Positions 44,357-53,498 are shown, numbered from the stretch's first letter. The stretch: DNA of 55,168 nt from Betaproteobacteria bacterium (GCA_009779355.1 WREK01000002.1:1-55168), one strand, 5' to 3'. Notes: generated by a model from the letters alone, not told the origin. Made by a program: numbers and translations.

Positions 44357-45781
44357 ATGCAATCGCAAACGACTTATAACTACAAAGTCGTGCGCCAGTT
44401 TGCCATCATGACGGTGGTATGGGGCATAGTGGGCATGCTAGTCGGCGTAATCGTCGCGGCACAGCTCATATGGCCTCAACTGAACCTGCACGAAATCTTG
44501 CAGTACGGCAGACTACGTCCGTTACACACTAATGCGGTAATTTTCGCATTCGGTGGCTGTGCCCTGTTCGCGACGTCGTTTTATTCTGTGCAGCGAACCT
44601 GTCATACGCCACTGTTCGCTCCAGGATTGGCAAGCTTTATCTTCTGGGGCTGGCAGTTGATCATTGTCCTGGCTGCTGTTTCCCTTCCTCTTGGTATCAC
44701 GACCGGCAAGGAATACGCCGAGCTTGAGTGGCCAATTGACATCCTGATCGCCGTGGTCTGGGTAGCTTACGCGATCGTGTTCTTCGGTACGATCGCGATC
44801 CGCAAGGTGTCCCACATCTATGTGTCGAACTGGTTCTACGCGGCCTTCATTCTCGCTGTGGCCATCCTGCACATCACCAATAGTGCCGAGATCCCGGTTT
44901 CCCTGTTCAAGTCCTACTCGGCTTACGCCGGCGTGCAGGACGCGATGATACAGTGGTGGTACGGCCACAACGCGGTGGGCTTCTTCCTGACCGCAGGCTT
45001 CCTGGCCATGATGTACTACTTCGTGCCGAAGCAGGCTGACCGTCCGGTCTATTCGTACCGTCTGTCGGTCGTACACTTCTGGGCGCTGATCTTCACGTAC
45101 ATGTGGGCGGGCCCGCACCACCTGCACTACACTGCGCTGCCTGACTGGGCGCAATCAGTCGGTATGTTGTTCTCACTGATTCTGCTGGCTCCGTCCTGGG
45201 GTGGCATGATCAACGGTATCATGACCCTGTCGGGAGCCTGGCATAAGCTGCGCACCGACCCGATCCTGAAGTTCCTTGTCACCTCACTGTCGTTCTACGG
45301 CATGTCGACCTTCGAAGGCCCGATGATGTCGGTGAAGAGCGTAAACGCCCTTTCGCACTACACCGACTGGACAATCGGCCACGTACACTCCGGTGCGTTG
45401 GGTTGGGTGGCGATGATTTCGATCGGCGCGGTTTATTACCTGCTGCCGCGTCTCTACGGCAAAACCGAGATGTACAGCACCAAGCTCATTAACACCCATT
45501 TCTGGATTGCGACCATCGGTATCGTGCTTTACGTTGCCTCAATGTGGATTGCTGGCGTGATGGAAGGCTTGATGTGGCGCTCGACCAATCCGGACGGAAC
45601 CTTGGCCTACACGTTTATTGAGAGCGTCAAGGCGAAATTCCCGTTCTACATTATTCGCCTCATGGGCGGTGCACTCTTCCTCTCTGGTATGTTGATTATG
45701 TTCTTCAACATGATCAAGACCATCGCAGGTGAGAAAGCCTATGATGCACCGGTGGTGGCTCCTGCCGCCGCTCACGCTTAA
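44357..45781 (+). CDS. ccoN: cbb3-type cytochrome c oxidase subunit I
   Basis: CcoN is the catalytic subunit with haem b, haem b3 and CuB. The 474-residue protein has about twelve helices. Haem and copper ligands are in [41 protein letters not shown] and [12 protein letters not shown]. The start at 44357 has GAGGTG 6-7 nt upstream, and the earlier in-frame ATG at 44312 lacks one. It is the first gene of ccoNOQP. Confidence 0.96.
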   Translation: MQSQTTYNYKVVRQFAIMTVVWGIVGMLVGVIVAAQLIWPQLNLHEILQYGRLRPLHTNAVIFAFGGCALFATSFYSVQRTCHTPLFAPGLASFIFWGWQLIIVLAAVSLPLGITTGKEYAELEWPIDILIAVVWVAYAIVFFGTIAIRKVSHIYVSNWFYAAFILAVAILHITNSAEIPVSLFKSYSAYAGVQDAMIQWWYGHNAVGFFLTAGFLAMMYYFVPKQADRPVYSYRLSVVHFWALIFTYMWAGPHHLHYTALPDWAQSVGMLFSLILLAPSWGGMINGIMTLSGAWHKLRTDPILKFLVTSLSFYGMSTFEGPMMSVKSVNALSHYTDWTIGHVHSGALGWVAMISIGAVYYLLPRLYGKTEMYSTKLINTHFWIATIGIVLYVASMWIAGVMEGLMWRSTNPDGTLAYTFIESVKAKFPFYIIRLMGGALFLSGMLIMFFNMIKTIAGEKAYDAPVVAPAAAHA

Positions 45782-45795
45782 GCGGAGGAAATGAC

Positions 45796-46428
45796 ATGGC
45801 TCAATCAAAACATGATGCGATCGAGCGCAATATATTTCTGCTGATCGTCCTTTCGCTGCTTACCGTAAGCGTGGGGGGTCTCGTGGAAATCGTGCCGCTG
45901 TTCTTCCAGACATCGACGACGACAGCAGTCGATGACAGGGGGAACGCGATCGACGTGAAACCATACAGCGCGCTCCGTCTGGCTGGCCGCGACGTCTACA
46001 TTCGGGAAGGCTGCTACAACTGCCACTCGCAGATGATTCGTCCGTTCCGGGCCGAAACCGAACGCTACGGGCCGTTCTCCGTAGCGGGCGAGTACATTTA
46101 CGACCACCCCTTCCAATGGGGATCCAAGCGCACCGGGCCGGATTTGGCGCGCGTAGGCGGTCGTTACTCGGATAGCTGGCAACGTCAGCACCTGCTTGAC
46201 CCGCGCAGCGTTGTGCCCGAATCGAACATGCCGGCGTTCTTCTGGCTTGACCGTCCGCTCGTAATGCCCGATATCGGAACCCGTATGGAGAGGCTGCGTT
46301 TAGTCGGTGTGCCTTACACTGACGACGAAATAGTCAATGCGCCAGCGGCGATTGCCGGCAAGACCGAGCTTGAAGCCCTGATTGCCTATCTTCAAGAACT
46401 GGGCAAAGCGCGTAGCGTCGCGCAATAA
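45796..46428 (+). CDS. ccoO: cbb3-type cytochrome c oxidase subunit II (mono-haem c)
   Basis: CcoO passes electrons from CcoP to CcoN. The 210-residue protein has one N-terminal helix ([20 protein letters not shown]), the c-haem site [14 protein letters not shown] and a distal Met in [12 protein letters not shown] strong GGAGGAA ribosome site lies 5-9 nt before the start. Confidence 0.96.
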   Translation: MAQSKHDAIERNIFLLIVLSLLTVSVGGLVEIVPLFFQTSTTTAVDDRGNAIDVKPYSALRLAGRDVYIREGCYNCHSQMIRPFRAETERYGPFSVAGEYIYDHPFQWGSKRTGPDLARVGGRYSDSWQRQHLLDPRSVVPESNMPAFFWLDRPLVMPDIGTRMERLRLVGVPYTDDEIVNAPAAIAGKTELEALIAYLQELGKARSVAQ

Positions 46429-46446
46429 AGTGGAGGTTGCGCCGCG

Positions 46447-46608
46447 ATGGAAGTTGTGAGAATCGTTGTCATGGTAGTGTGTCTGGTATGTTTCCTGTGT
46501 CTTTGTTTCTGGGCATACAGCAAGAACGCCAAGGCAGGGTTCGACGAAGCGGCGCAATTACCTCTGACGGATGATCTACCGGCGAGTCCGGATGATAGGA
46601 AGGAATGA
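46447..46608 (+). CDS. ccoQ: cbb3 oxidase small subunit CcoQ
   Basis: This 53-codon gene lies between ccoO and ccoP. It encodes MEVVRIVVMVVCLVCFLCLC followed by FWAYSKNAKAGFDEAAQLPL and an acidic tail ending DDRKE: one Cys-rich membrane helix, then the FWAYSKxxKxxFDEAAxLP motif typical of CcoQ. GGAGG lies 10 nt upstream. CcoQ stabilises the assembled oxidase. The stop is followed 3 nt later by the ccoP ATG. Confidence 0.93.
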   Translation: MEVVRIVVMVVCLVCFLCLCFWAYSKNAKAGFDEAAQLPLTDDLPASPDDRKE

Positions 46609-46611
46609 CAA

Positions 46612-47565
46612 ATGGCTGACTTTATCAGCGGTTTCTGGGACTTGTACGTGGCGGGCTTCATTGTGTTTGGCTTGCTGCTCTGTCTCATCCTGATGGTTGC
46701 GAACATGACGTCGCAAGAATCGGGCGCTCCTCAGTTGCAGGGGCATGTGTGGGATGAAACCCTTAGGGAATACAACAACCCGCTGCCGCGGTGGTGGTTG
46801 ATCCTGTTCGTGGGAACAGTCCTTTTCGCAATCATTTATCTCGTGGTCTACCCTGGTTTCGGTAGCAGGAACAGTACTGCTCCTTATAAAAACGATACCG
46901 GGTTGCGTATGGAGTATGCCGAAGAAATGCGGCAGGCCAAAACGGTGTATAGCCTGGAGAAATATGCCGGGAATCAGAACTTGGCTGCCCTGGCGGCTGA
47001 CAAGGATGCAATGGCGACGGGACAACGCCTGTTCCTGACCTATTGCACGCAGTGTCATGGTTCGTCGGGTAAGGGTTCCAGGGGTTATCCGAATCTGACC
47101 GACAGTGATTGGCTGTATGGCGGCGATCCGGAAACCATCAAGGCTTCCATTGCAGACGGCCGGGCTGGGGTGATGACCCCCTTTGAAGGTACGCTCAATA
47201 AAGAACAGATTGAGGATGTGGCCAACTACGTGCTTACTCTTTCGGGTAGTAAAGAGAAAGCGGATCCCGCCCGTGCAGCGCGTGGCAAGCCTATCTTCGA
47301 GAATCCTGGCAACTGCGCTCTGTGTCATGGAGTGGACGGGAAAGGTGCCCTCGCGATGGCGACAGAAATGGGCAGCCCTGGCTTGGCCGGGTTGGGTGGC
47401 CCCAATCTGACCGACGATACTTGGCTGTATGACGACAAGCTGGAGACCATCATCGAAGGGATTACGCATGGCCGTAACAACGCCATGCCAACCTGGAAGC
47501 ATTTCCTGGACGATGCCAAGCTGAACCTTCTGGCTGCCTATGTGTATAGCCTGAGCACGAAGTAA
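46612..47565 (+). CDS. ccoP: cbb3-type cytochrome c oxidase subunit III (di-haem c)
   Basis: CcoP takes electrons from soluble cytochromes. The 317-residue protein has two N-terminal helices (residues about 10-30 and 60-80) separated by HVWDETLREYNNPLPRWW, then two c-type haem domains with CTQCH and CALCH. Distal Met ligands are probably in GVMTPFEG and NAMPTWKH. AGGAAGG at the end of ccoQ serves as ribosome site. Confidence 0.96.
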   Translation: MADFISGFWDLYVAGFIVFGLLLCLILMVANMTSQESGAPQLQGHVWDETLREYNNPLPRWWLILFVGTVLFAIIYLVVYPGFGSRNSTAPYKNDTGLRMEYAEEMRQAKTVYSLEKYAGNQNLAALAADKDAMATGQRLFLTYCTQCHGSSGKGSRGYPNLTDSDWLYGGDPETIKASIADGRAGVMTPFEGTLNKEQIEDVANYVLTLSGSKEKADPARAARGKPIFENPGNCALCHGVDGKGALAMATEMGSPGLAGLGGPNLTDDTWLYDDKLETIIEGITHGRNNAMPTWKHFLDDAKLNLLAAYVYSLSTK

Positions 47566-47576
47566 GCAACATTCAA

Positions 47577-47612
47577 AGCACCCTGTGGGGAGGAATATGC
47601 TCACAGGGTGCT
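47577..47612 (+). terminator. Hairpin between ccoP and ccoG
   Basis: AGCACCCTGTG (47577-47587) and CACAGGGTGCT (47602-47612) form a perfect 11-bp stem, 11 nt after the ccoP stop. Only CTCTTCG follows, with no T-run. It may partly terminate ccoNOQP transcripts or protect their 3' end, lowering ccoGH expression relative to the oxidase. Confidence 0.7.
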
Positions 47613-47656
47613 CTTCGCGTATCACTGGACTTTTTGGCATTTCATGAGTTTTTTCT

Positions 47657-49123
47657 ATGAGTGATCCTGGTCTCGATACCCGTTCTTCAGAGGACTCGGC
47701 TACGGACGCTCTGGCGCCGCCTCCTTCTTCCACTGCGAATGAAAGTGGGGAAGGGAGCATGTTGTACGCGGCTCACAAAAAAATCTATGTACGCTCGACC
47801 AGCGGCCTGTTTGTCAGGTGGCGCTGGATACTGGTGTGGCTGACCCAGGTCATTTTTTTCGGGTTGCCCTGGCTGACCTGGAATGGTCGTCAGGCCGTGC
47901 TGCTGCATCTGGTCGAACGCAAGTTTTATATTTTCGGCTGGGTGTTCTGGCCGCAGGATGTGCTGTTCCTATCCGTATTGCTGATTATTTCGGCGTACTC
48001 GTTATTCTTTTTTACTGCGATTGCAGGGCGCTTGTGGTGTGGTTATGCCTGCCCGCAGACCGTTTATACAGAAATATTCCAGTGGATCGAAGAGAAGATC
48101 GAAGGCGACCATACCGTACGTGCGAAACTCGACAAAGCACCGATGGGCGGGCGTAAATTTGGGATAAAGCTGTTTAAATATGTGATTTGGGTGATTTTTG
48201 CGCTATGGACGGGTTTTACGTTCGTTGCCTATTTTTCGCCGGTGAAAGAGCTGTTGGCATCTATTCCGGTTTTCGGGTTTGGGCCTTGGGAAAAATTCTG
48301 GATATTTTTCTACGCTACTTTTACTTTTGTGTTCGCGGGCAGCCTGCGCGAGCAGGTATGCAAGTACATGTGCCCCTATGCGCGTTTCCAGTCGGTCATG
48401 TTCGACATGGATACGCTGATGGTGACTTACGATGAAGCGCGTGGTGAGCCGCGCGGCTTTCGGCGTAGGGGGGAAGACCCGACCACCAGGGGTGACTGCA
48501 TCGATTGCGGGATTTGCATCCAGGTATGCCCGACTGGCGTCGATATCCGGAAAGGCTTGCAGTATGAATGTATCGGTTGCGGGGCCTGTATCGATGCCTG
48601 TGACCTGATCATGGATAAGCTCAACGTGCCGCACGGGTTGGTGCGTTACACAACCGAGAATGCCCTCAAGCGGGGCTGGGGGGCATCGGAGATTGCCCGT
48701 CATATTATGCGGCCACGTACCATGATTTACGGGACGATATTACTCGGGATCATTTCGGCTTTTATATGGGGGTTGGTCACAAGGATACCGTTGCGGGTCG
48801 ATGTCATCCGTGACCGGACTCCGACCGGGCGGATAGTTAGCGGCGGGATGGTCGAAAACGATTACATGCTCAAGCTCATGAACATGACCGAGAAAGAACG
48901 GACTTTCGTTATTACTGTGGACGGCCTGGAAGGGGTGCGCATCGCGAGCGATAAACGGCAGGTCACAGTCGATCCGGCGAATAATCACGAAGAGATCCTG
49001 GTGGTGCAAGCTCCCGATGGCGCTGGTCAACCGGGTTCAAACCGGATTTACTTCGAGGTCGTTTCCACGGATGATCCTAACGTGAGGCGGCGCGAAAAAG
49101 CGGCTTTCCTGTATCCCAAATGA
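47657..49123 (+). CDS. ccoG: Cytochrome oxidase accessory protein CcoG (FixG)
   Basis: CcoG is a membrane Fe-S protein implicated in reducing copper for cbb3 assembly. The 488-residue protein shows GRLWCGYACPQTVYTEIFQW, CKYMCPYARFQSVMFD, the ferredoxin motifs CIDCGICIQVCPTGVDIR and CIGCGACIDACDLIMDKL, five to six helices, and a C-terminal Ig-like FixG domain. It starts 34 nt after the ccoP hairpin region's T-rich end and is followed by ccoH. Confidence 0.95.
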   Translation: MSDPGLDTRSSEDSATDALAPPPSSTANESGEGSMLYAAHKKIYVRSTSGLFVRWRWILVWLTQVIFFGLPWLTWNGRQAVLLHLVERKFYIFGWVFWPQDVLFLSVLLIISAYSLFFFTAIAGRLWCGYACPQTVYTEIFQWIEEKIEGDHTVRAKLDKAPMGGRKFGIKLFKYVIWVIFALWTGFTFVAYFSPVKELLASIPVFGFGPWEKFWIFFYATFTFVFAGSLREQVCKYMCPYARFQSVMFDMDTLMVTYDEARGEPRGFRRRGEDPTTRGDCIDCGICIQVCPTGVDIRKGLQYECIGCGACIDACDLIMDKLNVPHGLVRYTTENALKRGWGASEIARHIMRPRTMIYGTILLGIISAFIWGLVTRIPLRVDVIRDRTPTGRIVSGGMVENDYMLKLMNMTEKERTFVITVDGLEGVRIASDKRQVTVDPANNHEEILVVQAPDGAGQPGSNRIYFEVVSTDDPNVRRREKAAFLYPK

Positions 49124-49137
49124 AGAATGAGGAGCGT

Positions 49138-49698
49138 ATGGCGGTAGATTCTCAAACGCTGGATAACCAGCCCTGGTACAAACAAGGCTGGCCGTGGTTT
49201 CTGTTCGGGTTGCCCGCAGTTTCTGTGGTAGTAGGCATCAGCCTGTTTGTTATTGCTAACACCTGGAATGTGGATAGCCTCGTAACCGATGACTATTACA
49301 AGGAAGGCAAAGGGGTCACGATACTCGTCGATAGGCAGATGCATGCGCAAAACCTGGGGATGTCGGCACAGGCGACACTGCGGGAGGGGTCAATAAGCAT
49401 TAAATTGTCCGCCGCGCAGGAAAAAGATTTACCTGCGGTGCTGCATTTGGCGATCGTCCATCCCACCCAAGATAGGTTTGATCAGCATATATTGTTGCAA
49501 AGAGAGGGAGATGGTGTGTATTCAGGGCCGGTCAGGCCCTTGGAAGCCACTCGCTGGCTATTTCAATTGGAAGACGAGTCCCGTGCATGGCGCATGACTG
49601 GGAACGCCAGCGTTCCGACGGAAACGGAGGTTTCTATCGAACCGTTTCAATCGGGTAGTATTAATCAGGCCAAATCAATCAGGCCGTCCGATTCGTAG
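49138..49698 (+). CDS. ccoH: cbb3 oxidase assembly protein CcoH (FixH)
   Basis: This one-helix protein of 186 residues shows PWYKQGWPWFLFGLPAVSVV at the start, then TDDYYKEGKGVTILVDRQ, the family signature, and a periplasmic beta domain ending VSIEPFQ. The start at 49138 has GAGG 5 nt upstream. An ATG at 49120, which overlaps the ccoG stop, lacks a ribosome site. FixH helps assembly of the oxidase, probably with CcoI. Confidence 0.9.
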   Translation: MAVDSQTLDNQPWYKQGWPWFLFGLPAVSVVVGISLFVIANTWNVDSLVTDDYYKEGKGVTILVDRQMHAQNLGMSAQATLREGSISIKLSAAQEKDLPAVLHLAIVHPTQDRFDQHILLQREGDGVYSGPVRPLEATRWLFQLEDESRAWRMTGNASVPTETEVSIEPFQSGSINQAKSIRPSDS

Positions 49699-49721
49699 TT
49701 TATTGAAGGAGGTGTTCTATC

Positions 49722-49871
49722 ATGAGTGTTTTTCTGGACATGTTCACAAGCCTGATTGGGCTGCTCAGTCTCTTTACCATTGCTTTCTGTGTTGTCTTGG
49801 GTGTTTTCTTTCTGCGGTATTTTTCGAACCGTATGGATGAGGATGAGCGCAACGCGTCCAAGCAGCAGCGG
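49722..49871 (+). CDS. DUF3149-like membrane microprotein
   Basis: This 49-codon gene follows ccoH by 23 nt and has a near-perfect ribosome site (AAGGAGGTG) about 7 nt upstream. It encodes MSVFLDMFTSLIGLLSLFTI then AFCVVLGVFFLRYFSNRMDE and a short charged tail: one helix flanked by polar ends. The pattern SVFLDxFTSxIGLxSLF...FFxRxFxxxMDED resembles the DUF3149 family. The strong ribosome site and place at the end of the cco cluster suggest an accessory role, which is inference. Confidence 0.75.
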
Positions 49872-49986
49872 TGAACAAAGCGGCAAAGCCTGGTTTGGGT
49901 GGGTGCCTTCAACTGATTCGGTTTGAAACCCCACCCTTCAAGGCGGAAAGCCGGATCCTGGCCTGACAGCCGGGGTTTCGGCAATT

Positions 49987-50016
49987 TTTTGGAAGGGGCG
50001 CAAACCCCTTCCAAAA
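49987..50016. terminator. Bidirectional terminator between microprotein gene and uspA
   Basis: TTTTGGAAGGGG (49987-49998) and CCCCTTCCAAAA (50005-50016) form a perfect 12-bp stem with a 6-nt loop. It is flanked by T-rich and A-rich ends, so it can work in both directions. It ends the cco cluster and the convergent uspA transcript. Confidence 0.85.
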
Positions 50017-50077
50017 GTTTGTCAAATTGGCCTGAAGGCCGGTTCTGAATAGCTGCTGTTGCGGGAGAGACACAAAT

Positions 50078-50521
50078 TTAGCGGTAAACGAGTACCGGTG
50101 TTTTGCTGTGGGTCAACACCCTTTGCGTCTCGCTGCCCAAAAGCAATCCGGCAATGCCGCGACGACCATGTGAAGCCATGAAAATAAGGTCGCAGCTATG
50201 ACGATCTGCTGCGGCGATGATAGCTTCATAGGGCGTTTCACTGATCTGCGAGTCCGTATCGGCGGGGACATTTGCGGCTTCGGCCTGCGCCTTGGCGCGA
50301 TCCAGGATGCGCTGGGCTTCCTGTTCTGCGGCCTGGGCAAATTGTTCCGGGGTTGTCGGGTCGATCAAGGCACCTTCGCCGTAGATAGGCATCGGAAAAT
50401 CAGGCTGCGAATAGAAAAAAATCAACCGTGCGCCGATTTCCCTGGCAAAGGCAATGGAATGGGTCACAGCGGTGTCGGAGAGCGGTGATCCGTCTGTCGG
50501 TACAAGAACTTGTTTGAACAT
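50078..50521 (-). CDS. Universal stress protein UspA family
   Basis: This 147-residue single Usp domain begins MFKQVLVPTDGSPLSDTAV and ends with the nucleotide-binding signature MASHGRRGIAGLLLGSETQRVLTHSKTPVLV (here in pieces GRRG...LGSETQRVL), which has the G-2x-G-9x-G-(S/T) form expected for ATP-binding members. GAGGGAGG lies 7 nt upstream. Usp proteins are often induced under low oxygen, and this one lies inside the low-oxygen cluster. Confidence 0.92.
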   Translation of the reverse strand: MFKQVLVPTDGSPLSDTAVTHSIAFAREIGARLIFFYSQPDFPMPIYGEGALIDPTTPEQFAQAAEQEAQRILDRAKAQAEAANVPADTDSQISETPYEAIIAAADRHSCDLIFMASHGRRGIAGLLLGSETQRVLTHSKTPVLVYR

Positions 50522-50556
50522 TGTTTGCCTCCCTCTCTTGGTTGTGACACTGATTA

Positions 50557-50582
50557 TAGTGATAGTTAATTAGTGATAGTTA
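50557..50582. promoter_or_regulatory. Direct repeat in the uspA-phaC divergent gap
   Basis: TAGTGATAGTTA occurs twice, at 50557-50568 and 50571-50582, 14 nt apart, about 36 nt upstream of the uspA start. This could be a binding site for a regulator acting on uspA. The rest of the 249-bp gap between uspA and phaC must hold the phaC promoter, which I could not assign. Confidence 0.4.
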
Positions 50583-50770
50583 TTTCCGTTTTTGCGCTTG
50601 AATCAATGCCCGGCAAATTGAACGCCCCGAGGAAATAGGTCACGGGCAGGTGGTCACCTGGTGGCGATTTCCACAAGGTGATGGCTTTATCATGACAAGA
50701 TGCCATACGCGCAAAGATGCGCGTCATTCGATCAGGATTTGGCGTTGGGTGTTGAAACGGGGAGACAGAC

Positions 50771-52570
50771 ATGGCGAAAGGAAGTGTGGCTGGAACAGGG
50801 CGACAGGCGCGTGGCGGGGGCACGCAACCGCGCCATCCAGGGATATTTGATTTCGATCCTAAACGGGTGATTGAAAAAAATATGCACGCCCTGCATGATG
50901 GGGTTGAGGCAAGCGTCGATCCGTTGGGCATAAGCACGCCCATCGTGCATGCGCAGTTGGCCTGGCTGACCCATCCACAGGAGCTTATGCAGCGTTTTGC
51001 CAGCCTTTCTACCGATTTGTGGAACTTGCAGATCCACACGTTGCACCGGATGTTTGGGCTTGTCAGCGATGACCCCATCATTCCACACCCAGACGATCTC
51101 CGTTTTTCCGATCCCATATGGACGGAATCTGCTTCGTGGGATTTGGTCAAGGAATGGTATCTGGCCTTTACCCACAATATGCAGGATATGCTGTATGACA
51201 CACCAGGGCTGAGCGGGAAGGAGAGGCGGCGAGCCGCGTTCTGGTGGCGCAAGTGGCTTAATGCGGTGGCGCCTACCAACTTCCTTTTCACGAACCCTAT
51301 CGCCATCAGCAAGATGATGGATACCGGTGGGGAGAGCCTCTACAAGGGATTCCAGAATTTCCTTGCCGATATGCGTGCGGGCATGGTGCGCATGACGGAT
51401 CCTAACGATTTTCGCGTAGGGGAAAACCTTGCAACGACGCCGGGAGCGGTGATTTTCCGTAACCGCCTGCTCGAAGTCATTCATTACGCGCCGACCCAAC
51501 CCAAGGTTTATGCAGAGCCGGTGGTGATCATTACGCCATGGATCAACAAGTTCTACATTCTCGATCTCGTGCCGAAGAAGAGCATGGTTTGTTATCTGCT
51601 CGATCAGGGGTTGGATGTGTTCATCACGAGTTGGAAGAATCCCGACGCGTCGATGCACGATTGTTCCTTCGATGATTATCTGACTGAGGGGATACAGGCC
51701 ATCGTCGATGTGGCGCGCAAGTTTACCGGTGCGGACAAGGTTCACGCGGCAGGGTATTGCATCGGGGGAACCGCACTTTCAATCTACATGGCCTGGGCTA
51801 ACAAGCACTATGGCAAGGACGCGGTTCCGGTGGTTGACTGGACGCTCTTCACGACCCTGGTCGATTTCCGCAAGCCGGGCGACATCGAGGTTTTCATCGA
51901 TGAGGCCAGTATCCGCTACATGACTAAAAATATGGCCAAAAAAGGTTTTCTCGAAGGCAATCAGATGGCTTCGGCCTTCAGGCTGTTACGTTCTAACAGC
52001 CTGATTTGGACGTATGTCGTGCATGGCTGGTTGTATGGCGAAACACCCGCACCGTTCGATGTGCTGTACTGGAACATGGATGTTACGCGTATGCCATATA
52101 AAATGCATTCATGGTACTTGCGGGAGTTATACCTGCATAACCGGCTGATTCACGCCAATGCGTTGAAGGTGGCAGGGGAGTCGATCGGCCTGGAGCGCAT
52201 TGTTCAACCCCTGTATGCGGTTTCCGCCATCGACGACCATATCGCGCCGTGGAACCAGACCTTCCGCATCAACAATTTCGCCGTTGGCCCGAAACGTTTC
52301 GTTCTGTCGAGTTCCGGACACATCCTTGCCATCATCAACCCGGTGGTGACCCCGCCTAAGCGTCATTTCTGGGTCAATGATGTACTGGATCGTTCCGAGA
52401 CAGCCGAGTATTGGAAAACGCATGCGAAGGCTACTGAAGGAAGTTGGTGGCCGGACTGGATAGATTGGCTCAAGCCGCGTCTCGGAGAACTGGTGGACGC
52501 AAGGCCCGTGGACAACAAGCAATTTCCGCAGCTTGCGCCCGCGCCGGGCACTTATGTGCTCGAACCGTGA
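50771..52570 (+). CDS. phaC: Class I poly(3-hydroxyalkanoate) synthase
   Basis: PhaC polymerises hydroxyacyl-CoA into storage polyester granules. The 599-residue protein has the lipase-like box GYCIGG with the catalytic Cys330, the catalytic Asp489 in AIDDHIAPW and His517 in SSGHILAII. The conserved WINKFYILDL and SWKNPD stretches are present. GGGGAG lies 6 nt before the start. No phaA, phaB or phasin gene is in the window. Confidence 0.94.
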   Translation: MAKGSVAGTGRQARGGGTQPRHPGIFDFDPKRVIEKNMHALHDGVEASVDPLGISTPIVHAQLAWLTHPQELMQRFASLSTDLWNLQIHTLHRMFGLVSDDPIIPHPDDLRFSDPIWTESASWDLVKEWYLAFTHNMQDMLYDTPGLSGKERRRAAFWWRKWLNAVAPTNFLFTNPIAISKMMDTGGESLYKGFQNFLADMRAGMVRMTDPNDFRVGENLATTPGAVIFRNRLLEVIHYAPTQPKVYAEPVVIITPWINKFYILDLVPKKSMVCYLLDQGLDVFITSWKNPDASMHDCSFDDYLTEGIQAIVDVARKFTGADKVHAAGYCIGGTALSIYMAWANKHYGKDAVPVVDWTLFTTLVDFRKPGDIEVFIDEASIRYMTKNMAKKGFLEGNQMASAFRLLRSNSLIWTYVVHGWLYGETPAPFDVLYWNMDVTRMPYKMHSWYLRELYLHNRLIHANALKVAGESIGLERIVQPLYAVSAIDDHIAPWNQTFRINNFAVGPKRFVLSSSGHILAIINPVVTPPKRHFWVNDVLDRSETAEYWKTHAKATEGSWWPDWIDWLKPRLGELVDARPVDNKQFPQLAPAPGTYVLEP

Positions 52571-52628
52571 GGCGGTAGAAACCAACCTGCCCGCAGCGAC
52601 TTGGCGTGTGGTGCGCCCATGATCCAAC

Positions 52629-52648
52629 GGGGCGATTGCCATCGCCCC
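52629..52648. terminator. Hairpin between convergent phaC and fnr
   Basis: GGGGCGAT (52629-52636) and ATCGCCCC (52641-52648) pair perfectly around TGCC. It lies between genes that converge. No T-run follows on either side, so termination would be weak or Rho-aided. The arms are related to the hairpin at 15901-15929. Confidence 0.55.
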
Positions 52649-52654
52649 CTACAG

Positions 52655-53395
52655 TCAGCGCATACTGGCTTGATGCAGAATCAGTTTTCTGAGTCCGTCG
52701 CTTTTGAGTATACGAATGTGTTTTTGTTGCACGAAAATCAGTCCTTCTTCCTGGAAGTGGGAAAAAGCACGTGAGACGGTTTCCAGCTTGAGTCCCAGAT
52801 AGGAGCCGATTTCCTCGCGGGTCATGCGCAGGTAAAACTCTGTCGCAGAGAAGCCGCGCGCAGCGAAGCGCTGTGACATGTTGAGCAGGAAAGCCGCCAG
52901 CCGTTCCTCGGCACGCATCGAGCCAAGCAGCATCATTACACCGTGGTCGCGCACAATTTCGCGGCTCATGACTTTATGGAACTGATGTTGAAGCCCCTCG
53001 ATGACTCGGGCGAGTTCTTCGAGTTTCGTATAGGAGATCACGCAGACTTCGCTGTCTTCGAGCGCAATGGCGTTACAGGTGTGTACTTCAGTACCGATGC
53101 CGTCGAGGCCGAGGATTTCGCCGGTCATCTGAAATCCTGTAACCTGCTCGCGCCCGTCTTCAAGCAGGACATCCGTCTTGAACGAGCCGGTACGGATGGC
53201 GTAGATAGCCTCGAACGAGTCGTTGGTGCGGTAGAGTGGTTGCTGGCGTTTGATTTTGCGCTGCATGCAAACCAATTCGTCAAGCCGGGGGATGTCTGAA
53301 TTGTTTATCCCAAAGGGAATGCATAATTCAAAAAGATTGCATTGGGAACAGGTTTTTCTCAGTCCAGGGAGCGTGATGGGCACTGTTGCCTTCAT
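52655..53395 (-). CDS. fnr: FNR-family oxygen-sensing transcription regulator
   Basis: FNR binds DNA as a dimer when its [4Fe-4S] cluster is intact, that is without oxygen. The 246-residue protein has the four cluster ligands Cys16, Cys19, Cys25 and Cys107, a cyclic-nucleotide-like sensor domain, and the HTH with Glu205, Ser208 and Arg209 (LETVSRAFSHFQ), the residues that read TTGAT-N4-ATCAA. Such sites occur before ccoN and between fnr and hemN in this window, so it is very probably their regulator. Confidence 0.95.
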   Translation of the reverse strand: MKATVPITLPGLRKTCSQCNLFELCIPFGINNSDIPRLDELVCMQRKIKRQQPLYRTNDSFEAIYAIRTGSFKTDVLLEDGREQVTGFQMTGEILGLDGIGTEVHTCNAIALEDSEVCVISYTKLEELARVIEGLQHQFHKVMSREIVRDHGVMMLLGSMRAEERLAAFLLNMSQRFAARGFSATEFYLRMTREEIGSYLGLKLETVSRAFSHFQEEGLIFVQQKHIRILKSDGLRKLILHQASMR

Positions 53396-53430
53396 TTATT
53401 TACGTTTGATTGTTTTCGTTACAGGAGTGA

Positions 53431-53444
53431 TTGATTTACATCAA
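53431..53444. promoter_or_regulatory. FNR-type site in the fnr-hemN gap
   Basis: TTGATTTACATCAA is a perfect FNR site in the 103-bp divergent gap. For hemN, a -10-like CATCTT at 53467-53472 would put the site at about -41, an activating position. On the fnr side the site centre is 42 nt before the fnr start codon, so it may overlap the fnr promoter and give autoregulation. Confidence 0.8.
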
Positions 53445-53498
53445 CCTCACAATGATAACTTTCTGCCATCTTTAGAGAAAATCTTCAAGTAAGCATCC

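Noticed and set aside
50600-50620. Short TTGAATCAA near the uspA-phaC gap as an FNR site
   Set aside because: The half-sites lack the four-base spacer required, so it does not fit the FNR consensus.
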